Source of the DNA: Candidatus Saccharimonadota bacterium
GTDB lineage: Bacteria; Patescibacteriota; Saccharimonadia; UBA4664
Assembly (NCBI GenBank): GCA_029288275.1
Contig: JARIHM010000154.1
Span: 1 to 14,003, forward strand
DNA: 14,003 nucleotides
Direction of reading: 5' to 3'
How positions within the stretch are numbered: the first letter of the stretch is position 1; each line of letters opens with the position of its first letter. The notes beneath the pieces are model-generated. The model ran no database searches. It worked only from the letters and a program-made list of their open reading frames with translations, and was not told the origin of the DNA. Below are positions 1-5,989 of this stretch, one piece after another. A program made the translations under genes and the position numbers.

Positions 1-227
1 AGCACGGCAATGCGGCCTAACAACCCCTCCGGCGCCTCAGTATAGGTTTCGACCTGCACGCCGATGTCCTGGCCGTACCGCTCCTTGACCCGCAAAAACA
101 CATCCGTAGCCGGCGTGGTCCCCTGGCGCACAATAGCCAGCCGCGGCACTGCGGGCAGGCTCCGTACCACTCCCGCATGACGCTGTTTGATAAACCCGGC
201 TACCTCGCGCCCATCCAACCACTTCAT
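1..227 (-). CDS. folD: FolD N-terminus (methylenetetrahydrofolate dehydrogenase/cyclohydrolase), partial
   Basis: FolD interconverts 5,10-methylene-, methenyl- and 10-formyl-tetrahydrofolate in the cytosol, feeding purine and formyl-Met synthesis. About 75 residues are visible and the gene runs off the left edge. The N-terminus reads MKWLDGREVAGFIKQRH, then PRLAIVRQGTTPATDVFLRVK, then a segment containing DIGV. This matches the usual FolD order of an LDG start, a substrate-binding strand, and the helix carrying the catalytic lysine. The Tyr-x-x-x-Lys motif of most FolD proteins is Phe-Leu-Arg-Val-Lys here, so the lysine is kept and the tyrosine is Phe. The ATG overlaps the TGA of the upstream LssY_C gene (ATGA), so translation is probably coupled and no Shine-Dalgarno sequence is needed. 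Identity is fairly secure from the N-terminus alone; the NAD(P) domain lies outside the window. Confidence 0.8.
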   Translation of the reverse strand, partial: MKWLDGREVAGFIKQRHAGVVRSLPAVPRLAIVRQGTTPATDVFLRVKERYGQDIGVQVETYTEAPEGLLGRIAV

Positions 228-967
228 AACTGCACCACCACGGCCTGGCCGTCAGTAAAGTACTTGGCGCCAAAGGCATTGCTACGCGGTGCTGTAGCCG
301 GTGCTGGTTCGGTCATGGGCACAAGCTTGAGTTTGACCGCACCCTTGGCTTCTAGGCTGCGTACCACATAATCGCGCTCTTTATCGAAATTTGGATCCTG
401 GCCGTGAATCATAAATGGAGGTCGCCACATCACTTTAATCTTGGAATCATAACTGGCCGCCGCCACCCATACCGAGCGCCCATCAGACAGCTTAAACCGC
501 GTTCGCCAGATCCGGATGTGATGACGACGGTGGATATTATTGGCCCGCGTGGCCTGCTGGAATGACATATCCTGCAGAGCAGTACTAACATACAGCGGTG
601 AGAACGGCGCCGATGGATAAGCCCGCTTCATAAAAACCATCACCAAACTATATAGCAGATGCAACGGTGAGGTAGGATGAGCCCGGTTCCATTTGGCGTC
701 CTTAAACATCTGCTTGAGCTCCATATCAGTGGCTACAAAAATGAGATTAATCGGATCAACCTCAGCACCGGTCATAGAATGACAATAACGAGGCAGGCGC
801 TGTAATACGGCTTCATCAAGCTCCAGCAATGCCGCATAGCGTACAAATCGTGGCTTGTAGACCTTTTCTAGACCGGTAGCGTGCAATAGGTAAGCGATAA
901 AGCGGAACGGTGCCAGGACCGTTCGGCTCACCAGCCGCCGCACAGCAAGTATAAGACGTCCTTGCAT
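224..967 (-). CDS. LssY C-terminal domain protein
   Basis: This 247-residue protein carries an LssY_C domain, a family of unknown biochemical role often found next to or fused with membrane phosphatase domains. The recognisable core is DPINLIFVATD (about 72-82), RAYPSAPFSPLYV (about 115-127), RRHHIRIWR (about 147-155), VWVAAASYD (about 166-174) and DPNFDKERDYVV near 191-202. All of these are typical LssY_C blocks, including the HH and D-x-N-x-D-x-E-R-D motifs. The N-terminus is basic and hydrophobic (residues 4-30) and may associate with the membrane, but there is no clear signal peptide. No PAP2 phosphatase domain is attached. The gene starts 6 bases after the P-type ATPase stop and overlaps folD by 4 bases, so it lies inside the minus-strand operon. 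No Shine-Dalgarno is seen, so coupling to the ATPase gene is likely. The family call is strong; the function is unknown. Confidence 0.8.
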   Translation of the reverse strand: MQGRLILAVRRLVSRTVLAPFRFIAYLLHATGLEKVYKPRFVRYAALLELDEAVLQRLPRYCHSMTGAEVDPINLIFVATDMELKQMFKDAKWNRAHPTSPLHLLYSLVMVFMKRAYPSAPFSPLYVSTALQDMSFQQATRANNIHRRHHIRIWRTRFKLSDGRSVWVAAASYDSKIKVMWRPPFMIHGQDPNFDKERDYVVRSLEAKGAVKLKLVPMTEPAPATAPRSNAFGAKYFTDGQAVVVQL

Positions 968-973
968 GATAGC

Positions 974-2812
974 TTACTGCAGCCTCGTTTGACCACCGTG
1001 GCGAGCGCGCAGGGCATTAAGAATAACGGCCACATCTACCGCCTCTTGCAAGAGTGCGCCGTAGACTGGCTTAATAACGCCGGTCATGGCGATAAGCATC
1101 AGACCGATGCTAAGGCCGATGCCCACAAAGATACTTTGGCGCGCAATGGCGATAGCCCGCCGGGCAATAGCAATGGCCAGGGGCACTCGGGTGAGATCGT
1201 CGGGCATGATCACGATATCGGCTGATTCACTGGCGGCCGTAGAGCCACGCGCGCCCAAAGCAATGCCCACCTCGGCGGCGGCAAGCGTGGGCGCATCGTT
1301 CACACCATCACCCACCATGGCAGCTGGACGATCGGCCGGCTCAACGGTCTGGAGGACGGCCAGTTTGTCGGCTGGACGTAGGCTAGCACGGACGTTGGTA
1401 AGGCCAATCTCTTGAGCGATGCGCTGTGCTACGCCGGGCTGATCACCCGTAAGCATAAGCGTTTTGTGAATACCCAGCGTAGCCAGCCGTTTCAGCGTAT
1501 CGGCCGTCTCCGGTCGGACTTGATCAGCAAAACTGACGGCACCTATGTAGCGGCCATCCATAGCTAATAAGACCACTGTTTGCCCCTCGACGGCATAGGT
1601 TGGAAGCGTCGCGCCATGGTCGGCCAGCCACTCGGCCCGGCCGACCAAAACGGTCTTGCCATCTAGCCGCGCCTTCAGACCACTCCCCGGCTCTTCCTCA
1701 ATATGCGTCACCTTGGGCAGTTTGAGCCGGCGCTCAGACGCAGCCGTTACCAGCGCGCGGGCCAAAATATGGTTGGATGATTGCTCGACAGCCGCAAGTA
1801 TACCCAGAACCTCCGTCTCGTGCTCGCCCTCAGCCGGCATGATCTCGGCCACTTTGGGCTCACCCTCGGTGAGGGTGCCGGTCTTATCAAAGGCAATGGT
1901 GCGCAGCACAGCCAGTTGCTCCAGCGCCGCGCCGCTCTTCACAATAATACCGTGGCGCGCGGCACGGCTCATACCAGACACGATCGCTACCGGCGTGGCC
2001 AGCAAGAGCGGACAGGGCGTAGCCACCACGAGCACTTCGAGCGCCCGCAGCGCTTGACCGCTCAGGAGCCAGGCCACGCTGGCTAGCCCTAGGCTAACCA
2101 CCGTAAACGGTACGCTGTAACGATCGGCCAGGCGCACCAATGGACTGCGGCTGGACGCCGCCTGCGATACGAGTTGCACGATCTGCTCGTATTGACTGTC
2201 GTGGCTCGTATGGCTCGCCTTAATAGCAACTGGCCGGGTAGTATTTACCGAACCACTCACCACATCATGGCCCACAGCCTTATCTACGGGCAGACTCTCG
2301 CCCGTAATGGCTGATTCGTCAAAGCTTGAAGTGCCCTCGGCCACCACACCATCTACTGGCACGGTCTCACCGGGCTTCACGAGCAGCCGATCGCCCGGCC
2401 GCACTTGGTCTACCGGCACATCATGCACCATCTCACCCTCGTAGCGGTGGGCGGTCTTGGGCGCCCTGGTCATCAGATCGCCCAGTTCCTTTTTGGCGTG
2501 CTCCTGGGCATAGGCCTCAAGTGCTTCGCCACCGGTCAGCATCAACAAGATAACGCCCGCTACCACGTATTCGCCCAGCAAAAGCGACGCCACAATGGCT
2601 GTTAGTGCCAGTAGATCAATGCCGTAGTTGCCCTGTCGTAGTTCCTGGAACATGTCGCGAACCAGCGGAATCGTCGCCACGATCGAACCCAATCGCAACA
2701 CCCAGCTAGCCGCCACCGGCTGGCCCAGGGCGTACAACAATAGACCCACTGCCACGTAGGCCACCACACCGCTCAGCATGCGGTAATTTTCAGACAGGAT
2801 TAGTTTGAGCAT
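974..2812 (-). CDS. P1B-type heavy-metal ATPase with TPC metal-site motif
   Basis: This 612-residue protein is a membrane pump that exports a transition metal using ATP. All P-type landmarks are present: TGES at 170-173 (actuator), DKTGT at 309-313 (phosphorylated aspartate D309), TGD near 455-457, and GDGVNDAP at 501-508 (hinge). The membrane metal site reads ATPCPLLLATP, with Thr265-Pro-Cys267 in place of the CPC of CopA, ZntA or CadA. The last helices carry LLQEAVDVAVILNALR, with Gln589, Glu590 and Asp593. TPC is the marker of the P1B-5 group, so iron, nickel or cobalt are possible substrates, but specificity cannot be read securely. The nucleotide-domain His-Pro motif appears as His348-Ile349. 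There is no N-terminal heavy-metal-binding domain and no C-terminal hemerythrin domain. The ATG directly abuts the TAA of the upstream gene with no Shine-Dalgarno, implying coupled translation. Confidence 0.9.
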   Translation of the reverse strand: MLKLILSENYRMLSGVVAYVAVGLLLYALGQPVAASWVLRLGSIVATIPLVRDMFQELRQGNYGIDLLALTAIVASLLLGEYVVAGVILLMLTGGEALEAYAQEHAKKELGDLMTRAPKTAHRYEGEMVHDVPVDQVRPGDRLLVKPGETVPVDGVVAEGTSSFDESAITGESLPVDKAVGHDVVSGSVNTTRPVAIKASHTSHDSQYEQIVQLVSQAASSRSPLVRLADRYSVPFTVVSLGLASVAWLLSGQALRALEVLVVATPCPLLLATPVAIVSGMSRAARHGIIVKSGAALEQLAVLRTIAFDKTGTLTEGEPKVAEIMPAEGEHETEVLGILAAVEQSSNHILARALVTAASERRLKLPKVTHIEEEPGSGLKARLDGKTVLVGRAEWLADHGATLPTYAVEGQTVVLLAMDGRYIGAVSFADQVRPETADTLKRLATLGIHKTLMLTGDQPGVAQRIAQEIGLTNVRASLRPADKLAVLQTVEPADRPAAMVGDGVNDAPTLAAAEVGIALGARGSTAASESADIVIMPDDLTRVPLAIAIARRAIAIARQSIFVGIGLSIGLMLIAMTGVIKPVYGALLQEAVDVAVILNALRARHGGQTRLQ

Positions 2813-3103
2813 TTATTTTGTACACCGTTGAATTTCAAAACCGACTGTCTCTGGATTATACGAGATCTGACAGACATTTGTATGCTGCATGAGCATAACG
2901 AGGATCACCAGCACGAGTAAGGCGCCGGCGGTAATAATCAGTGGTCGGTAGACCACATACCACTGCTTCTCTTGCTTCTCTAGATTATCGACCGCTTTCT
3001 CGATTGACCGCACCGAGATCTGATAGTCACGCACCAACCCAACCATCTCATCTTTCCAGCGGCTCATGAGCTCAACCAGCTCGCGTTCGGAGAGTCTAGC
3101 CAT
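2813..3103 (-). CDS. Small single-pass membrane protein, unknown function
   Basis: This 96-residue protein is not recognised. Residues 1-50 are charged and predicted helical, rich in Glu, Lys and Arg, with coiled-coil character around 28-46. A single strongly hydrophobic segment follows (about residues 53-72), then a short tail with two cysteines (C78 and C94 by count). The layout fits a membrane protein whose N-terminal helical part is cytoplasmic and whose short Cys-containing tail may be extracytoplasmic. The ATG overlaps the preceding stop by one base (TAATG), and the stop abuts the P1B ATPase start, so it is translated as part of the same operon. Co-transcription with a metal pump suggests an accessory role, which is inference only. 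Confidence 0.7.
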   Translation of the reverse strand: MARLSERELVELMSRWKDEMVGLVRDYQISVRSIEKAVDNLEKQEKQWYVVYRPLIITAGALLVLVILVMLMQHTNVCQISYNPETVGFEIQRCTK

Positions 3104-3333
3104 TATTTCTTGGCGCTGCGATCACTCAATTTTTGGATGGTTGCCTGAGTGGACTGACGCGCTTGGCGAATCGATTCGCCAGAAGCCTTAAAGAAGCCGC
3201 CCAGGCTCTCGAGCACCCGTTCCTCACTGGCGGGCTCGGCCGCAACAACCTGCTGAGCCGCGATAACATCATAGGGCAGCTCATAGTGACTTGGCGCGCC
3301 GTAGGGCGTCAAAATGGGGTTTAATTCAGCCAC
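3103..3333 (-). CDS. Small soluble protein, unknown function (GTG start)
   Basis: This is a 76-residue protein beginning VAELNPILTPYG, with Val read as Met. I chose the GTG at 3333-3331 because a full AAGGAGG Shine-Dalgarno sequence lies five bases upstream, and because this start avoids overlap with the upstream gene. An open frame extends to an ATG at 3426, but that would overlap the neighbour by 71 bases and adds a low-complexity Ser-rich stretch. The N-terminal half is Pro/Tyr-rich and the C-terminal half (about 36-76) is predicted helical, rich in Ser, Gln, Arg and Lys. It has no membrane segment and no recognised domain. Its stop overlaps the next start by one base. Function is unknown. 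Confidence 0.65.
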   Translation of the reverse strand: MAELNPILTPYGAPSHYELPYDVIAAQQVVAAEPASEERVLESLGGFFKASGESIRQARQSTQATIQKLSDRSAKK

Positions 3334-3338
3334 GTAAG

Positions 3339-3345
3339 CCTCCTT
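3339..3345 (-). promoter_or_regulatory. Shine-Dalgarno that fixes a GTG start
   Basis: AAGGAGG on the minus strand, five bases before GTG at 3333-3331. It shows that this genome uses Shine-Dalgarno initiation as well as the leaderless starts proposed for other genes, and it decides the start of the 76-residue protein. Confidence 0.75.
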
Positions 3346-3355
3346 GCTTGTTCTC

Positions 3356-3601
3356 TTAGCCAATAAGTTCATCGGTCCCAGTTGCCCGCTTGAGTGAGTC
3401 GAGCAACTGTCGTTTGAGCTTTTCATCCACTACAATCCGATCGATCACTTGCGCCGTCTCTGGCCCGACATCATAAATAAACGTCAACACCGTATTCCCA
3501 CTCACCTGTTCCAATAATATCTTGGTACAGAGTTTGGGCAAGACCTTATACGGGTCGGCGTTGATATTGACGAGCTGTGGCTGATCTTCAGACTGAGCCA
3601 T
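3356..3601 (-). CDS. Small acidic protein, unknown function
   Basis: This is an 81-residue cytosolic-looking protein, MAQSEDQPQLVNINADPYK at the N-terminus and KRATGTDELIG at the C-terminus. It has no membrane segment, no signal peptide and one cysteine (about residue 25). A mixed alpha/beta fold is plausible: a hydrophobic strand near 38-44 (TVLTFIY) and a charged helix near 58-72. No family was recognised. The ATG at 3601-3599 has no Shine-Dalgarno. Instead a perfect TATAAT preceded by TG lies exactly six bases upstream, so the mRNA may begin at the A of ATG. It follows the NDH-2 gene after 36 bases, and could be read from that gene's transcript as well as from its own promoter. Confidence 0.65.
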   Translation of the reverse strand: MAQSEDQPQLVNINADPYKVLPKLCTKILLEQVSGNTVLTFIYDVGPETAQVIDRIVVDEKLKRQLLDSLKRATGTDELIG

Positions 3602-3607
3602 GATTAC

Positions 3608-3616
3608 ATTATAACA
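3608..3616 (-). promoter_or_regulatory. Extended -10 promoter, predicted leaderless start
   Basis: The minus strand reads TGT-TATAAT, then six bases, then ATG at 3601. This is a consensus -10 hexamer with the TGn extension. The normal distance from -10 to +1 places transcription initiation at the A of the start codon. No good -35 is visible, as expected for extended -10 promoters. Confidence 0.55.
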
Positions 3617-3637
3617 TCGTCCGACGGGACTAACGCA

Positions 3638-4846
3638 TTATTCGCAGATAGAACAGTTATCTTCGCGGCGGGTATCTTGGAGCCATACGGCCAGAGCCTT
3701 GGGCCAACTCTCAATGTCGGCATAGCCAACCAGGTCTGCCAGGCGGCGTAGAATCCAGCCTACATAGCCATACAACGCCACCGCGCCCCACTGCACGGCG
3801 GCCCAGCCGGTGCCGGCCGGAATTACGGTAATAGGCTGCTTAGGCCGGTAGGCCGGGCGAGGAGCGCCGCTGAGCTTGCGCCGAACGTCAGCGGCCACGT
3901 AATCAGCGTCCGCAATGGCAGTTTGGGCCAGGCCGCTATAGGGCGTGGCGGCGCTATCGCCGAGTACGTACACGTGCGGTGTAGCCTCTAAGTGGTCATT
4001 CACCTCTACCTTGCCGCTTTTGGCCAGAGTGAAGTGGCCAGCATTGGCCTTAAAAAAGGGATTATTGCTCACGCCAGCCGTCCACACTACAGTACTCGAA
4101 GTGATGGATTGGTCCTTCAGACGCAGAGTATCGGCGGTTTCGGCCTGCACCTGAGCGCCGGTCATGACCTGCACGCCCAGTTTCTGCAACCGCCGCTGCA
4201 CCTGGCCAGCGTACTGCTCACTCAGACGAGGCAATAGGCGCGGGGCAGCTTCTACGAGATCAATCTGATATTTAGGCTCGCGCACACCGTGCAGGCGTAC
4301 AATCCGTTGCAGATATTCGCCTAAGCTCGCTGCCAGCTCAATACCCGTGGGGCCACCGCCCACTACCACGTAGTGAAGCTCGGGCCGCTGCTCGGCCGTC
4401 AGCTGATCGTGCAACCGACGCTTAAACTTCTCGGCTCCCTCGATGGTCTTGATATTGTAGGAAAACTCCTCCAGGCCCTCAATGCCAAAGTAATTCGTAA
4501 CGCTGCCCAGAGCCAGAATCAGCTCATCGTACGGATATGACGCGCCTGAAGCAGTGGTAATAATGCGGCCATCGGGGTCAAGCTGTGTGACGGTATCGGT
4601 CACAATGCGCACTGCCTTGCCAGCCAACAGCTCGACCAGCGGAATCGAGGCCTCACTGCGTACGCCCCCGGTAGCGGCGTGGTACAGCTGCGGGTAGTAA
4701 GCAAAGCTATCACGGGCCGAGATCAGCGTAACGTTAAGACCGGGCCGGCCGGCTAGTCGCCGCGCCGCCCGTATGCCACCAAAACCGCCGCCCACAATTA
4801 CAATGTTCGTCTTGGGAGTTGCCTGGGCCATCATGGGCTCAATCAT
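3638..4846 (-). CDS. ndh: Type II NADH:quinone oxidoreductase (NDH-2)
   Basis: NDH-2 is a peripheral membrane flavoprotein that passes electrons from NADH to quinone without pumping protons. The protein has 402 residues, close to family length. The FAD Rossmann motif is NIVIVGGGFGGIRAA (about 14-28). The NAD(H) Rossmann motif is YVVVGGGPTGIELAAS (159-174), with the conserved Glu170. Glu199 at the end of the second strand favours NADH over NADPH. GD at 296-297 contacts FAD, and the quinone-site AQTA lies at 307-310. The C-terminal part (350-390) is aromatic and amphipathic, typical of membrane anchoring. The last residues hold a Cys398-x-x-Cys401 pair, which is unusual. M5 and M6 are alternative starts. 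It is the most likely NADH entry point for the quinol oxidase encoded divergently. Confidence 0.88.
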   Translation of the reverse strand: MIEPMMAQATPKTNIVIVGGGFGGIRAARRLAGRPGLNVTLISARDSFAYYPQLYHAATGGVRSEASIPLVELLAGKAVRIVTDTVTQLDPDGRIITTASGASYPYDELILALGSVTNYFGIEGLEEFSYNIKTIEGAEKFKRRLHDQLTAEQRPELHYVVVGGGPTGIELAASLGEYLQRIVRLHGVREPKYQIDLVEAAPRLLPRLSEQYAGQVQRRLQKLGVQVMTGAQVQAETADTLRLKDQSITSSTVVWTAGVSNNPFFKANAGHFTLAKSGKVEVNDHLEATPHVYVLGDSAATPYSGLAQTAIADADYVAADVRRKLSGAPRPAYRPKQPITVIPAGTGWAAVQWGAVALYGYVGWILRRLADLVGYADIESWPKALAVWLQDTRREDNCSICE

Positions 4847-4877
4847 AAGCGCTATTGCCGTGAACGTCTATAGGAAA

Positions 4878-4903
4878 GCCTCCTAGGTGAGCACCTAGGA
4901 GGC
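4878..4903 (-). terminator. Perfect hairpin after the lipoprotein gene, before ndh
   Basis: An 11-12 bp perfect inverted repeat (GCCTCCTAGGTG paired with CACCTAGGAGGC) lies six bases after the lipoprotein stop and about 31 bases before the ndh start. On the minus strand it is followed only by CTTTCC, so the U-tract is weak. It may be an attenuating or leaky terminator, or an mRNA-stabilising stem in the ndh leader. The AGGAGG in its 3' arm is too far from ATG to serve as a ribosome site. Confidence 0.55.
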
Positions 4904-4909
4904 AATAAA

Positions 4910-5266
4910 CTAGCGCACGCGATCGTTGCAGGTAGCGGGCTGGGCTGCGACCGGCAGTTGCTGATCCATCCAGGCCGAGGGCAGCTGATAAACGTCTGCT
5001 GTCGTAGTGAACAGGCAATACCAGGTGTTAGTATCAGGCACCCACTTGCGGCCAAGCCGCCCCTGGTTATCGCGCACCACATACCAGGAGGTCAGGTGGG
5101 GCATACCAATGTCGTACTCGGTCTGCGAATGCACAAGCCGCCCCGCCAATTGTTCAACCGGAACCTGATCAACACGCGTATCATGAGCGCCTTCACGGTC
5201 ACCCGAGCCGCAGCTTGTCAGTCCCAAGACCAACGCCAGCATTCCAATGCATCCAGGCCGTTGCAT
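4910..5266 (-). CDS. Predicted lipoprotein, unknown function
   Basis: This 118-residue protein begins MQRPGCIGMLALVLGLTSCGSGD. A short hydrophobic stretch ends in Leu-Thr-Ser-Cys, a good lipobox, so Cys19 would be lipidated and the mature protein tethered outside the cytoplasmic membrane. The mature part is polar. It has aromatic-rich middle blocks (TSWYVVRD, TNTWYCLF) and a second and third cysteine (about 84 and 113) that could form a disulfide. No domain was recognised. AAAGGGG lies four bases before the ATG; Met9 is an alternative start that would keep the lipobox but lose the basic N-terminus. It is the first gene of the minus block and a perfect hairpin follows its stop. Confidence 0.65.
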   Translation of the reverse strand: MQRPGCIGMLALVLGLTSCGSGDREGAHDTRVDQVPVEQLAGRLVHSQTEYDIGMPHLTSWYVVRDNQGRLGRKWVPDTNTWYCLFTTTADVYQLPSAWMDQQLPVAAQPATCNDRVR

Positions 5267-5316
5267 CTGACCCCTTTATGAGTAGCGAATAGGCTCTTCA
5301 AGTAAAGCATGAATAT

Positions 5317-5325
5317 TGGTATCGT
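5317..5325 (+). promoter_or_regulatory. Extended -10 promoter of the 49-residue ORF, symmetric
   Basis: TGG-TATCGT ends six bases before the ATG at 5332, which predicts a leaderless transcript. TTCAAG at 5297-5302 is a weak -35 at 17-base spacing. The same bases read on the minus strand give TACGAT (5326-5321), pointing at the lipoprotein gene with a leader of about 48 bases. The element may therefore act as a bidirectional promoter. Confidence 0.45.
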
Positions 5326-5331
5326 ATCCGC

Positions 5332-5481
5332 ATGGAATGGGACTTTGCTTGCCGCCTGTTCAGCGATGCTGCTATGGCAGGAATCGGCAGCCAGCTTTCG
5401 TCGCTTCTAGATCGTCTCAACGACCGATCCGATCAAAAGCTCCAAGCTGAGCTTCGTGAGCTCGGAGATCTGCCGGGTTAA
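5332..5481 (+). CDS. Small ORF, 49 residues, unknown function
   Basis: The ORF encodes MEWDFACRLFSDAAMAGIG, followed by a charged segment (about 20-45) rich in Leu, Asp, Arg, Gln and Glu that should form an amphipathic helix, and ends DLPG. Its boundaries fit a gene: an extended -10 ends six bases before the ATG, and a strong rho-independent terminator starts 10 bases after the TAA. No domain was recognised. It lies between the divergent lipoprotein gene and the cyo operon. The alternative is a noncoding RNA of about 190 bases bounded by the same promoter and terminator. A second overlapping frame (5309-5410, 33 codons) is less convincing because it starts upstream of the predicted transcription start. 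Confidence 0.5.
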   Translation: MEWDFACRLFSDAAMAGIGSQLSSLLDRLNDRSDQKLQAELRELGDLPG

Positions 5482-5490
5482 CCGACTGCA

Positions 5491-5526
5491 GGGACTATGG
5501 CGACAATTGTCGCTATAGTCCTTTTT
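5491..5526 (+). terminator. Strong rho-independent terminator
   Basis: A 13-bp stem (ggactatggcgac with gtcgctatagtcc, one G-T wobble) around an AATT loop is followed by TTTTT. It ends the 49-residue ORF transcript and insulates the cyo operon, whose predicted -10 begins about 30 bases downstream. Confidence 0.85.
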
Positions 5527-5554
5527 AGTCCACGGTCGGCAAGCGCGAGCATTA

Positions 5555-5563
5555 TGATACGAT
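5555..5563 (+). promoter_or_regulatory. Extended -10 promoter of the cyo operon
   Basis: TGA-TACGAT ends six bases before the ATG at 5570, which predicts a leaderless mRNA for the operon. No -35 match is visible. It contains the 9-mer GATACGATA (5556-5564), also present at 5320-5328 and 13689-13697 in other promoter regions. Confidence 0.5.
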
Positions 5564-5569
5564 AAGGCT

Positions 5570-5989
5570 ATGAAACGTGGCCTCAAAAGTCTGCTCGCTG
5601 CCGGGATTGGGCTCGGGGCGGCCGGCGTGGTGGCCGTGGGTATGGTGGCGCTCAGCGACCGAGCCCTAAGTGACCACGCCACCATCGATGCCTGCGCCGG
5701 CCGCCCTGCTGGCGTCGACCACGCTGTGACAATTCTCCACGATAAGCTCAGCGCCACAGCCATCACGGGCCAGCTGTGCGATCGCCTCACCATCACCAAT
5801 CGCGACGCCGAGCAACGCTTGATCGCCTTTGGCGCTCACGACGACCACCAGGCCTATGACGGTGTAACCGAACGCGTCCTAGGCCAAAACGACAATCTTA
5901 CTATTACCCTCAACCAGCCAGGCACCTTCACCTTCCATGACCATTTACACGACAAGGTTGTTGGTAGTTTTACGGTGGTACAGCCATGA
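5570..5989 (+). CDS. Cupredoxin-like exported protein, first gene of the cyo operon
   Basis: This is a 139-residue protein with an N-terminal hydrophobic segment (about 7-28, no lipobox), so it is probably anchored or secreted outside the membrane. The rest resembles a cupredoxin beta-sandwich: CDRLTITNRD (70-79), FGAHDDHQAYDG (87-98), then a Gly-rich turn and GTFTFHDHLHDKVVGSFTVV (118-137). In type 1 copper proteins this last loop holds Cys, His and Met ligands. Here the Cys position is Asp124 and the Met position is Val, while His123, His125 and His127 cluster in the loop with His90 and His93 nearby. C42 and C70 could form a disulfide. Its stop overlaps the cyoA start (ATGA), so it is made together with the oxidase. 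A role in copper delivery or as an extra oxidase subunit is inferred. Confidence 0.75.
   Translation: MKRGLKSLLAAGIGLGAAGVVAVGMVALSDRALSDHATIDACAGRPAGVDHAVTILHDKLSATAITGQLCDRLTITNRDAEQRLIAFGAHDDHQAYDGVTERVLGQNDNLTITLNQPGTFTFHDHLHDKVVGSFTVVQP

Noticed and set aside
3334..3426. Upstream extension of the 76-residue protein to ATG 3426
   Set aside because: It would overlap the upstream gene by 71 bases, while GTG 3333 has a perfect AAGGAGG five bases away.
5309..5410. 33-codon ORF overlapping the 49-residue ORF
   Set aside because: No ribosome site, it begins upstream of the predicted transcription start, and the terminator fits the end of the longer frame better.
5407..5799. 130-residue minus-strand ORF
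   Set aside because: It runs antisense through the cupredoxin gene and a terminator, with no start signal and low-complexity composition. It is a shadow.
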